Shown here piece after piece: positions 11,503-22,505 of a stretch of DNA of 64,000 bases; position 1 is the stretch's first letter; the number at the start of each line of letters is the position of its first letter. Location: contig CM012953.1 of NCBI GenBank assembly GCA_000181795.3, positions 5,704,110 to 5,768,109 of the forward strand. Direction: 5' to 3'. Origin of the DNA: Trichinella spiralis. Its lineage: Eukaryota > Nematoda > Enoplea > Trichinellida > Trichinellidae. The notes under the pieces are model-generated. The model did not search any database. It saw only the letters and a program-made list of their open reading frames with translations, and was not told where the DNA came from. The translations under genes were made by a program, and so were the position numbers.

Positions 11503-14335
11503 CAGTGTTTCTCAACCAGGGGGGCGCGCCCCCCTAGGGGGGCGTAGGAAGGTTCCAGGGGGGGCGTGAGAAGTAAGAATTTTTAGTCCTGCAGAGGTGT
11601 TTGAAATTCAGCTTGGTCTACTTCAGCTAAATTTTAACCGCCTATTTTTTCTGGTCATCTTAGTTTTAGCTTAACCGCGTCAGCTGTGCGCAATTTATAA
11701 TTTCCCTTTGCACTAAAATCGCCTTTCGAAATTCACCTGATGTGACGAGAGACGTGAATAATTTTTGAAAGAGGCATATACACGATATTTATCAAACTGA
11801 TAGAACAAAGCCGTATTTTGTCTAATGGTGGAAACAAGCAATGCGGTAAAAATTTCGCCTGAAGTCGACCATCACACTTTATTTTCTCATTCTTTCCTTC
11901 ATTCGACATCGCGGCAACACCAACTTTTGTCTCGTGTGTGCATATATTTGCTGTTTATTTGTTTCAGTTTTCAAGAGATTTTGTAATATCAGTTGATTTC
12001 AGATTGTCTGAAATCACATCAATTCAGGTTTGGTTTTTTCCGCTCCTTTTATTCTTATCAGTAATTAAATCTCCCACTATGATTATGGTTTTTAGCTTGG
12101 CTACTCATAATCGTGAACACAACGGTTTTATTACATTTCGCACCACGGTTGTTGCTTATAGAGTTTGTTATTATTTCCAATAGGCAAGTTATTTATTAGC
12201 GTACTGCTATGTACCACGAAGACATCCAGTTGGTAAACGAGCTGCGAAAACTAGTTAGATCGGATTATCCATACGACAGGCTGGAAAAGGAGGAAGTTAG
12301 TTAGTTAGCGTCTGTGTATATTCACATCATCAATAAAGTTATATTGGACGTTGGCGTGAAATACAATACGTACAATGGTGTCGAAAAAACGCAAATATGA
12401 TGCAGAGTACATCAAATACGGCTTCGTGGCTATTGAAAAAAACGGCGTTGAAGTGCCACAATGCGTTGTATGCCTTGATACATTCAGCAATGATGCTTTA
12501 CGGCCAACCCGACTGCAGCGGCATTTGCATCACCGCCATCCTGAGTTATCAAAAAAACCTGTGGAATACTTTTGCGCTGAAAGAGATTCCCTTTCTCAAA
12601 TGAGACTTGAGAAAAAAGTCAAGTATAATCAGGAGACTGTCAAGGCTGATAAGAGCATCATATGAAATAGCCATGTTGATTGCCAAGAATAAGAAACCAC
12701 ATACTATTGGAGAAAATCTTGTTAAGCCCTGCATTGTGAATGCAGTAAAGATTCTGCTTGGGGATGACATGGCGAAGCAATTTAAAAGTATTTCTCTTTC
12801 TGATTCAACAGTTAAACGCCGAATCGATGAATTAGCTGATGATATAAAACAGCAAGTTCTTGAAAAGGTAAAGTGTTCTCCTTTTTTTCCTATAAGTTGT
12901 GATGAGCCACAGACCAGGCAAACTGTGCACAGCTCATTGTATACGCACGGTTCATTGCAAATAACACAATTGAAGAAGAACTACTTTTTTCTGAACCACT
13001 GAAAACTACAACGAAACGAGCTGATGTGTTCCAAGCCGTGTCACAATTTTTTGAAGTAAATGGCTTGATGTGGGAAAAACTTGTTGGTGTATGCACTGAC
13101 GGTGCACCCGCAATGCTTGGCTCTCGGTCTGGCTTTGTGAAGATGGTCAAATCAAAAAACCCATCTATTTTTGCAATGCACTGTGTAATTCATCGGCAGG
13201 CTTTGGTCGCTAAAACTTTGCCTGATGATCTCAGAGAAGACCTTAATTTTGCCGCGGAGGTTGTCAACTATGTGAAAAGCAGTGCATTGAACACTCGATT
13301 ATTTGCGTCACTCTGTGAAAGTTTGAATGCTGACCACATGGCACTTCTCTATCATACAGAAGTTCGTTGGTTATCAAAAGGAAACATGCTTGGTCGGATT
13401 TATGAACTGAGAGAAGCAGTGGCAGAGTTTTTGGAGCAACGAGGAAGACGCACAATGTGTCGAGCTTTCAAAAGTGAACATTTTCAGCTTAGCCTGGCAT
13501 ATCTTGCAGATATTTTTGAAGCACTGAATTTACTGGATTTGAAACTGCAAGGAGCAAACGCGAATGTTATGGCTCACTATGACATTGTTCAAAGCTTCAT
13601 TGCAAAAATTTCCTTATGGTTAAAACAAGTTGAAAGAGGAAATTTGACATGGTTTTCAAGACTCAACGAGCTTTTCAGTGATAAATGTATCAGCGAAGAT
13701 TTGAAAAGAAAAATAAAAGGGCACCTTAGAAGCCTACAAGATGAGTTTTTTTACTATTTTCCTGACGTAGAACCTGAAAACCTGATATATAAACTTGTGA
13801 GGAATCCATTTTTAGTTAATGTCGAAGACCTTCCACACGATCTTCAAGAAGAAGCCATTGAACTGCAATTCAACAGCTTAGCTAAAGATAGCTTTGAAAG
13901 TATGCCATTAGAAAACTTCTGAGTGAAGTTACAAGCAGAATATCCTAAATAAGTTCACAAAGCTTACGTATATTGATTCCTTTTTCCTCAACGTACCTTT
14001 GTGAAACGGGATTCTCAGCTCTCATGACGCTTAATACGCAACATCGAAACAGGCTAAACGTTGAGAGCGACCTGCGATGTACCTTATCACCCACTCCACC
14101 AAGAATAGACAACTTAGTCGCAAATAAGCATTGTCAATATTCTCATTAAATTTTTATTGTGAATCATTCAGGAATGTTTTACTGTGGAAACTAGCTTGGC
14201 TTGATGCAACCATGAAGCAAAATGTTGCTTTGCGTACACTGAATACATACCGTACTACTTTTTATTAGAGAGGGGGCATTAACTGCCGAACTTTTATTAA
14301 GGGGGGCGTGCGCTGACACAGGTTGAGAAACACTG
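11503..14335. mobile_element. hAT-family DNA transposon, non-autonomous relic (2,833 bp)
   Basis: Terminal inverted repeats are perfect over 15 bases: CAGTGTTTCTCAACC at 11503-11517 and its reverse complement at 14321-14335. They are flanked by perfect 8-bp direct repeats. This end sequence is typical of the hAT branch that also gave rise to vertebrate ZBED5/FAM200-type genes. Directly inside the left end are G/C palindromes (11519-11534 and 11529-11542), and a G-run also sits inside the right end (14301-14306); such subterminal motifs are often transposase binding sites. The interior carries one transposase gene on the plus strand that is now interrupted. The region 11543-12374 has no further coding signal. 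Intact ends and target duplication suggest either fairly recent insertion or recent mobilisation in trans. Confidence 0.95.
12375..14149 (+). pseudogene. Broken hAT transposase, BED-finger / ZBED5-like
   Basis: The reading starts at 12375 with a BED-type zinc finger: CVVC near residues 30-33 and the paired His of HLHHRHPE near 50. Recognisable hAT/ZBED5 blocks follow: ASYEIAMLIAKNKKPHTIGE, VGVCTDGAPAM, IHRQAL, a TEVRWLSKG block, and a C-terminal dimerisation block STYLCETGFSALMT at about 13995-14040 that ends with a stop at 14147-14149. The gene is not functional as read. The frame changes near 12645-12660, again near 12905-12925, and again after the stop at 13920-13922; extra in-frame stops lie at about 13950 and 13970. 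The conserved Asp-Glu of the catalytic core is still visible near 12901. It belongs to the surrounding element and shares its boundaries. Confidence 0.9.
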
Positions 14336-14343
14336 AGATAAAG
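14321..14343. repeat. Right terminal inverted repeat and target duplication of hAT element
   Basis: 14321-14335 is the exact reverse complement of 11503-11517, and 14336-14343 repeats AGATAAAG found at 11495-11502. Confidence 0.92.
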
Positions 14344-14964
14344 AGTATCTTACAAAACTAAACAAAAGTAACACAGCAAAACAAAAAGTGATGATTTAAC
14401 AGCAGCACTGCTAGTATTTAAAAAAATGCCTCACAATTAATTAATATTAAAAAGTTCGTAAATCCAATGCAACCACAGGTGAATAAAAGTTTGAGAAGCT
14501 TTGAATGTTAAGTTATTTGTTTGAAAGTATCAAATTTTGCGAAAAATTGCAATATGACAATTGAATACTAAAAAATCGTTTTAATTGCGAGCAAATTCTA
14601 ATTATTCACTTCATTACTCAGAAAGTCTGATGTAATGATGATAATAATTTTTGAAAAATTGAAATTTCAAGTAGACATTATTTTAAAATTCTATATACAT
14701 TAATTTCACATTTCAGTTTAATGTATTCAAATACATATTGTTAAAATAATATCAAACAATGTTTTTTGATTAAATTTATTTAAATAAGTAGAATTTATTG
14801 GTGGTTTTACTATTTGAAATAAGTGTATGTATAATAAATAATCTTACTTATTTTTATACTGTAATTTTGAATGAGTTGCTGTCCGAAATAAATAAGAAAA
14901 ATCTTATTGAAAGAAGTATGATATGATTACATAATAAATTTTCCACATAGAAAAAAATTGAACA
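14344..14964. other. Spacer between hAT element and Rad9 gene
   Basis: AT-rich, no gene or repeat recognised. The Rad9 promoter must lie here or overlap the right end of the transposon, which sits about 620 bases upstream of the Rad9 ATG. Confidence 0.45.
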
Positions 14965-16806
14965 ATGAATTGTATTATAGCTTCCGGCAACTTAAAAGGT
15001 TCTCTTTAGATTGTAATGTTATTTTTTAAAATCGTTAACTTTTAGTATTTTCTCGGGCTTTACAAGCGTTGTCTAAGCTGCCAGGAGAAGACCTTTATCT
15101 TGAAGCAAAACCAGAAGGTGTAAGTATTATTTTAGTCTTTTTTCTTTTTGTTCCAAATATTTCCAATACTTTCTTGTTTTTTTCAAGCAGATTAGTTCTA
15201 TATTATGCAGAATTTTTTTGCATTACCAAAAATTATATAAATGGTGTGATTTAGTTATTTTTAAAGACAGTAAACGCATCACGTTCCGGCTATGCCTGTT
15301 TTCAATTTTCACCAAAATTTTTCATCTCTTTCGTTCGGGGTGTAGATACTCCAATTTCGGATTCTTCTCTGAATCGTCGAGTTGCTTTTATTGATCATAC
15401 GTCGGAAAATTATTGCAAAATTTCAATGAAGGTGAAAGGTTATATTTAATTGCTTGAAGTGAAAACGAACAAACTGATGCTTATGTAGTCTGCTGTTCTC
15501 ACGCTGAGAGCATTGACAAACGCTGAAACGTGTGAAATCAAAATTGCTTTTGCGGAATCTGCTTTAAAAATTACACTCCACTTCAAGTATGGTAAGTATA
15601 ATGTGAAATTGTTGTTTTTGTGTATTTTGTTTTTTGCGAACTTGACATTTCAAGGCATTATACGGAAATACAGCTTATCGTTAATTGAATGCGAAGCTAT
15701 GCAGTCACTTTTTGATCGCAATACATGTAAAAACAAAGTGGTGGCTCCGTGTCAAACTCTTCTTGAGGCAGTGCATCGAAGTTTTCAATTAAATCAAGAA
15801 GAGGTGACATTATCGGTCAACGATCAGGAAATGATGTTCCGAAATTTTGTAGAAGATGAACCTGGTTCTTTTAATTTCATTTTTATCATTTATTGTCATA
15901 ATTTATGTGCTTTGTATTTTCTAGACCCGGACAAAGTTCCGAAAACTGAATTACGTTTAAATGTTGCTGAATTTTTGACTTTTGATGTGCATATGAAATC
16001 AGAGCTTACTTTTACTTTGAAAGAATTTAGAGTACTTAATTTTTAGAAATTATCCAAATGCACTGTTTCTGCATAGATTACACTTCATATGTTTAGGCAT
16101 TGCTTCATTTTGTGGAATATTTTCACGTGCCGATAGTGTTTCTGTTCAGCGAACCTGGAAAGTAAGTTTTTTGGTTTTCATTCAACGCCAACTTAAAATT
16201 CAGCACCTTGCAGACCTATAATATTCCGTTTGGAAAATTGTGGCGATTTCAGCGCAGAATACGTTTTGGCTACACTTTCTGTACAGTATAGTTCAATACA
16301 GATTACACAGTGCTCAAAGCAGAATAACTCGACGAGTATTTCTGAAAATGCATCACAAGAAAAATCAGTTTTAAAGAATTCAATAGAGCCAAAGCCACAG
16401 ATGGCATCGATGAAAAGTTCATTAGCTGAAATTTCCATTTCAAACGATTCTCATTTTAGTAAGAAAAACAACTGTATACTTTTAATGTGATATATATGTA
16501 TTGTCTTCTTGTAATAATAGTTACAAGTACTCGTAAATGTGCTTCCCTCGACACTTCTGCATCTATTCTGCAAGCAGCAGACAAGAGAGAATCTGTGATG
16601 GGTAGAACGTTGTTGGAAAATGGTGCTCCTCCAATGAAAAAGGCAAGTGGCAATATATTTAATTCATTTTTTTCTGCTTAAACATTTGAATATTTTAGCC
16701 TAAAGGAAATCTTTTTCTAAACTGGTCTCAAGATTCGATATTATTCGAGGAATGCGAAGAGCAAGATACGGTTTTGGCACCAGATTCAGATTTGGATGAC
16801 AAATAA
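14965..16806 (+). CDS. rad9: Rad9-like checkpoint clamp subunit (9-1-1 complex)
   Basis: Ten exons: 14965-14998, 15046-15119, 15267-15431, 15489-15591, 15655-15864, 15925-16031, 16097-16161, 16214-16458, 16521-16642, 16699-16806. All phases agree and give 410 residues. The PCNA-like Rad9 fold occupies about residues 1-270: the opening MNCIIASGNLKVFSRALQAL, NASRSGY near 38-44, the KYSLSLIECEAMQSLFD block, LKEFRALLHF, and GDFSAEYVLATLS. A Ser-rich tail follows and ends VLAPDSDLDDK, resembling the casein-kinase-2-phosphorylated TopBP1-binding tail of human Rad9 (VLAEDSEGEG). Rad9 forms a ring with Rad1 and Hus1 at damaged DNA and activates ATR. The intron after 16642 begins GC, not GT. The exon 2/3 junction could also be 15117/15271, changing two residues. 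Length is close to human (391). Confidence 0.9.
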
Positions 16807-17271
16807 TACTGACTGTCATTGAAGCAGCATTTAGACTACGTTTTTGACTTACATTTTCTATTTTGGTGAATTGAAAGTTATGAATTATTTTTTCCAAAAT
16901 TGAAACGTGAACATTTTCTTTTCAATCCGATTTAGATATACGAATGTTACAAGTTTATAAATCAATTAAATCATCTTTACATAAATATTCCAAGCAAACT
17001 GACGGCTTAGCTTGGTTTACCATCATCTCTCTTAAATGTTTATTGTTTCAATTGAAATTCATCATTGAAAATCACTAAAAAGTTATGTAAAATTGTTTTC
17101 TAATGTTTATGTAGTTTTGTGTTGTTATGCAAGTCTCTTGCACGCAATCTTCAAAAATTATAACCCTCCAATTCTAAATGATTAATACTCACTGCTTCAA
17201 TACAATCTCTAGTACATTTCAATGTTTTTAGTTCAAAAATAAATTCTCATATTAAACAACAATGGCAAAAA
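16807..17271. other. Convergent 3' ends, no gene
   Basis: Short AT-rich space between the stop codons of Rad9 (plus) and the death-domain/SEFIR gene (minus). It should hold both poly(A) sites. An AATAAA appears on the plus strand near 17236 and AAUAAA-like sequence occurs on the minus strand, but which are used cannot be judged. Confidence 0.5.
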
Positions 17272-19122
17272 TTATTTCCTTGAAGAAAATGTCAAATCCA
17301 TCAATTCTTCGTGCTGTTCTGGCCAACGGTGAATGATAGTATTTTTCAAAATAGACGGTACGTCATTCATTGAATATTTCTGAAACAGTACAGGACGAAA
17401 ACGATAATTTTTACACCCCATACTGCGATATTCCGCTGATATCAACCGAAACAAAAACTTCACTACTTGAGCTGATTGATCATTGTAAGCATCCTCTTCA
17501 ACAATGCGTCGAAATTCTGGCGTACAAATAATCATTATTGCTAATGCCTGAAATATTTCACACTTGAAAAATTTAAATATATTATTATTTAATGACTAGA
17601 TGTATAAGTGCCTTACTTGATTGAACTGTTTCAGCAAGAAGCCATCCAAATCAACAGTAGCATCAAATGACAATTTATCACTTCGAATCACTTCTGAACC
17701 ATAAGCTGCTAAATTTTTGCAAAGCCATGACAAATGCTTAGATAAATAATTCGACTGTCCATAAGTCACAATTAAAATACAGTCAACTTAAAAGTAAAAT
17801 GCAATTAAAAAAAGAAATTACACAAAATATAAACATTAAATAACAATAAATTACCCAAATGAACACCATCTGGATGCATGGAAGAAACGTCCCTGAAAAC
17901 ATTTCTATTACTAGAAAGTCTAAAATGTAATTTTTTGAAACTGCGCCTGCTCTAACTGTAAAATACAGCTGTTAAATTAACAAATAAAGCAGCAGTGATA
18001 CTGATAATATATACATCAACAAATGCAATAGAAATTTCAGTTTTATCAACATGGCTTTAGCAATTAATAAAACATCTATATAAATCTAATTAAATATAAT
18101 ACCTGGTATAAATTCTTATATCGGAATTATGAAGTCAAAAAAGAATAAATTACAACTGCAAATAAATATTAACATATGCAAACCCAAATTTGCTGCTGTT
18201 AACACCCTGTGTAGTAGAAGAAGAAGCGTGACCATATGCAGAATCTGCATTTTGCATATCACTTACACTTGAAGTAATATTTGGCGTTTCTAAAATAATA
18301 AAATACATAATTATCGAAACATACTTATTTTAATAGAATAAAACAATACTTACCTTCAACTCTATTTGAATATGAAGATGGAAACTCAGCATTTATATTA
18401 GGGGAATTTTCTTGCTTAGATTTCAAATCTAAGAAATGATATTTAATTTAATGCTTCATAATTAATATGGATATCCAAAACATAACGTTTTCAGTCTGTC
18501 TTAAATAAGTAATTTACTCTTGGTTATAAAACTTCATTGTCAGTTTTCCAATTGCAAACGATGTATAACCGATAAAAAACATTTAAACTTACTTATGAAC
18601 AACCTTTTGACGTGTGAAAATATATCTAATCGTTGTAAATCATCGCGAATAATACGCATAAAAACATCTAATTTAACATCTCTATGACGTTTCAACAATT
18701 CTCCAGTAGGACTTTGTGGATGTTGTATTCGATCTCTGAGGTACTAAAATTAATCTTCAATAAAAAATGCAATTGTTTGTTTATGATTTTCAAATTTTTA
18801 ATCACTAAAAGTAACTGACAGATTAGCTGCAAAAATTGTAAAATAACAAACAGCAATGCTAAATTTAAAAAAAAAGTGATTAGCCCACTTTAATAGCTTC
18901 GGGTTTCATTCCCAAACTATCGGCAAGCCATTCCCAATTTTTAAAATAAATTCCAAGCTTTGGCACGTCGAGCTGCATAATCAAATATTCTTGAATTTCT
19001 GAAGGCAAATCAGCCAAACAATATTCACCAAAATAAGATGGAATTTCACGATGCACTGAACAAGATGACTGAACATTGTCGCCGACACCTGAATCTTCGT
19101 CAACGACAATTTCTGTTTTCAT
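17272..19122 (-). CDS. Death-domain + SEFIR adaptor, Act1/CIKS-like
   Basis: Seven exons on the minus strand: 19122-18889, 18743-18593, 18428-18354, 18289-18184, 17892-17855, 17786-17617, 17547-17272; phases agree, 349 residues. Residues about 30-120 read as a death domain (LPSEIQEYLIMQLD, then NWEWLADSLGM, then a helix ending DDLQRLD). A Ser/Asn-rich linker follows. Residues about 200-340 match the SEFIR domain of Act1/CIKS (TRAF3IP2): DCILIVTY at its start, IMIICTPEFRR, then YRFRPVLF, DVPSILKNT and HRWPEQHEELMDL, parallel to the human FRFIPVLF...VPTWLQNTHVYSWP. SEFIR adaptors couple IL-17 receptors to downstream signalling; C. elegans uses ACTL-1 this way with PIK-1. A TIR domain (MyD88-like) was considered but the C-terminal half is clearly SEFIR. 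Confidence 0.8.
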
Positions 19123-19704
19123 CAGAGTGAATTAAGCCTAAAGTGTGAACTCGTTCATATGAAAATATATGCTATTAAAAGCAATCACAAATGTAAAAAC
19201 AATTCTGAAAAAAATACAGATTGTCAATAATTTCATTTTCATTAACTCACTTAATTTAATAACAGTCCATCATAATCATTTCTTGAAAAAATAGAAATCT
19301 TATGTGTATACAATTACTTTCTTTAGACCAATAATTTTCTTTTAAAATTCGGAAATCGCTTATTGAGCATAAGAAAAAAAAATGATTAAAAAATAAACCC
19401 AAAAAATGCTTCAATGGAAATTTAAATACAGTTATTAGCATTTTCAGGTACGATACTTATGCCTACTTTTATCTTTGAAATAAAACAAGCAAAGAAACTG
19501 TAAAAATAATACTGAATATAATAATATAAAAGATAATAATGATAAAATGTTTAAAAGTAATTTATTTTAAATAGTAACTACTGTTTTTTAACTGTTTTAC
19601 AGGATCTGCTGCGTTACAGTAAGAAATTTGTTGATAAATATTGTACGTGATTCCTTTACAGTAACCATATTTTTGTTATTTAGATAATCAAAAATAATTT
19701 TTTC
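19123..19704. promoter_or_regulatory. Divergent promoter region, SEFIR adaptor and MPP10
   Basis: The two start codons face away from each other across 582 bases with no other gene, so both promoters must lie here. The sequence is AT-rich and no specific factor site is claimed. Confidence 0.45.
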
Positions 19705-20779
19705 ATGGATGCGGATAAAAATGTTAGTTCTTGGGAGAGCATATTAAAATATATAGAGGTGCCGGATGAATTTATTCAAGTGTAAGTTTAAAACTTTTTT
19801 TGCACTACTGTTACTGAAAATCACTTTAATTTTTGAAGTATTTTTTTGCACATGTTGTTTTGCCTTTTTTATTTTTGTTTTTTGCGTTTTTATTTTTATT
19901 TAAACTTAGGTATTTAGCGTATTAATGGAATATATGCAGCATTTATTAGTGTAGTAGTTTTTTGTTACAATTAATGAATGAAAGCTATAGAATGTATTAT
20001 TAATTTCCGCTGTGATTTTTTTAATGATTAAGAATTTCAAAGAAGTGTTTTTAAATTAAAGTTGGTTCTTAAAAAATTAATAAATTGCCGTCTGTCATTT
20101 ATTACGGATATTAGCGTGTTGTCTTCTTTTATAAATACGTTTCTTCTTTTTTACTTGGTTTAAATGGAATATTAATTTATACTATTGTAATTAAAGACAT
20201 TGTGTTTTACATTGGAATAAATTTGATTTTAGAAGCTCTAGTGGGGAAAGTTTAAGTTTCCTTAAAGATTTCAAAAAATGTTATGATAATTTGCGACAAT
20301 GTTTACCGTCAGCTAGTGTTGGCGAAAAGTCAGCGCTTCCGAATCTTCACGTAGACGGTTTTGATGAGGAGTCCATATGGCAGCAGGTCGATTTGCACAA
20401 TAGAGATCGTTTGCGAATTGTTCGTCAGGCTTTAAAATGTGTCGGTCATGCTGGAACTGTTCAAGGTGATGATGATGATGTCTCTTATTCAGACGACGAT
20501 GAAAAATATGCTTCTGATTTGGAAGTGAAAGGGGATGTGGACATGGGCACCAGTTTAGCAGAATATTTTAATGTTAGAAATGAGGATTATTCTGCCGATG
20601 AAGAACTGGAAAACAATGACGATGAAGAAGATAAAATAGATGAAGAAGATGATGATGAAGTAGATGAAGAGGAAGAAGTGGACGAAGAGGAAGAAATAGA
20701 TGAAGAAGAAGAAGATGATGATGAACAAATAGATGATGAAGAAATGGATGATGAAGAGTTAGATGAGACAGATGTAGAC

Positions 20780-20810
<31 letters not shown>

Positions 20811-22505
20811 AAAAGTATAATGGTACAAAATCAACAAAAGCGGATAAATTTTTTAATCGAGATGAAATGGAAAATTTTTTAAACAAAATGGATGAAAATG
20901 AGCGAAAAGCAGAATCTAGTAACGAAGAGTTGGACGAGTACGAAGAAATGGATGAGGATAAGGTGAATAATTTATTAGTAAATCATTTTTTAATATGGAA
21001 ATTGAATCATATATATTTAGGAAGGTGGAAAGCATTATCATTATTCTGAATTTTTTGATCCAATTCCACCGGATGAAAGTAAACAAGAAAAAAAATCCTC
21101 TTTCCAGAAACGTCAGGAACGGGTATGTATAATTGAGAATGAAGTATTTGGATTAAAAAGGATTTAATATTTTTAATTGAAAAAAAGTAAGAAAGGTACT
21201 AATATTGGGATTGATGCAAAATGGCTTGCATTTCAGATGCGAAAGACAATCAGTGAACTGGAGGAGGAAAATTTGAAAGAAAAATCTTGGCAAATGAGAG
21301 GCGAAATAATAGCCAAAGCAAGGCCGGAAAATTCACTGCTTTCTGAAAATTTGCTCTTTGACCGTGCTACAAAATTGCGTAAATTGAATCAGAATTTTTC
21401 AAATCTACATTTTTATGTTTTTGTTACAAAATTTTATTCTTTTAAGCACCAATAATAACGGCTGAATCGTCCATGACATTGGAGGAAATGATCAAAAGAC
21501 GCATTCGAGATGGAGTAATTGACGTTTGATATGACGTTTTATTCAATATAATTAAGCAAACTAATTTCATTCAGGCTTGGGACGATCCTGTTCGCAAAGT
21601 GAAGCCGATTACTGAACCGGCAGTTTACAAGAATAAGTTGATTTTGGATCAGCAAAAGTCGAAGCAGTCGTTGAGTGAAATTTATGAACAAGAATATCTT
21701 AAGAAGACTCAGGTGATGAATTTATATATTCCAAAGGAAATTTTTAAAATTATCAATTTTGAAAACATTTTCAGAAGTTGGAAGAAGAGCAGAAAAATCC
21801 AGCGCACGAAGAGATTCGCAAGGGTTTGAAAGATTTATTTTTCAAATTGGATGCATTGACTAATTTCTACTACACTCCAAAAACGGTGTGCATTTATTAT
21901 TTAATTATTTATTTTATGGATTTATAAATTGATTTCAAAGTTATTTATTCTTATTATTGTTTTGTTTTTGAAATTATTTCAGCCAGTTCCAGAATTGAAA
22001 GTGGTGGACAACATGCCCAGTGTGGTAATGGAAGAGGTGGCGCCAATTGCTGTTGCCGATTCTACACTTCTGGCACCGGAAGAAGTGAAGGAAAAAGCTG
22101 TGCATTTGCCAATGGCACCGGAAGAGATGACCAGAACGGATAGGAACCGTGCTAGACGGAAATTGAAGCGTATGAAACGTTTGCGTGCTAAGCATCAAGC
22201 CAACAACAATTCCAAGCAGTTGGTTCCGAAGGATAAGATGAAGTTGCTGCAAAAAGTTGGAACTGTTCGAACTGCGAAGGTAATATTAATTTTCTTTTTA
22301 TTTTTGTATTTTGTTAATAGTGAAAATAAAATGTTTTTTTTAATTTTGAATATTATAGACTTTTGATAATGAAAAGCATACGACAAAGTCGACGGCATTT
22401 TTCGAGCGCATGAATAGAGAAGTGAAAAGATTGATTCAAAATGAACTTGGTGAAAATGTGAAATCGAAAAAGAAGCAACTTTTGAAGAAAGTTGCTTTGA
22501 AATGA
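19705..22505 (+). CDS. mpp10: MPP10-like U3 snoRNP protein
   Basis: Nine exons: 19705-19781, 20233-20962, 21021-21122, 21237-21378, 21447-21514, 21575-21712, 21775-21885, 21983-22279, 22359-22505; all phases fit, 603 residues. MPP10 is the U3 small nucleolar RNP scaffold that binds Imp3/Imp4 and is needed for early 18S rRNA processing in the nucleolus. The N-terminal half contains a long Asp/Glu tract (about residues 130-205; GAT/GAA triplets at 20600-20810). The conserved block starts at FFDP near 280, then KRQER, RPENSLL, AWDDPVRK, SLSEIYEQEYLKKTQ, LFFKLDALTNFYYTPK, VPELKVV and MEEVAPIAVADSTLLAPEE, ending in basic helices. The exon 4 start at 21237 is set by the conserved MRKTISELEEE; an open frame extending upstream of it is intronic. 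Confidence 0.93.
20600..20815 (+). repeat. GAA/GAT low-complexity tract coding an acidic run
   Basis: A mixture of GAA, GAG and GAT triplets inside exon 2 of the MPP10 gene. It encodes a nearly unbroken Asp/Glu stretch, usual for MPP10, and creates Ser- or Leu-rich shadow frames on the opposite strand that are not genes. Confidence 0.85.

Noticed and set aside
17272-17786. TIR domain (MyD88-like) reading of the adaptor C-terminus
   Set aside because: The order and content of motifs, especially YRFRPVLF and the later NT-x-x-x-WP, fit SEFIR of Act1/CIKS better than TIR.
20574-20886. Minus-strand Ser- and Leu-rich frames
   Set aside because: Shadows of the acidic GAA/GAT tract in MPP10.
21177-21236. 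Upstream extension of MPP10 exon 4
   Set aside because: No acceptor joins it in phase; family alignment requires the exon to start at 21237 right after TTTCAG.
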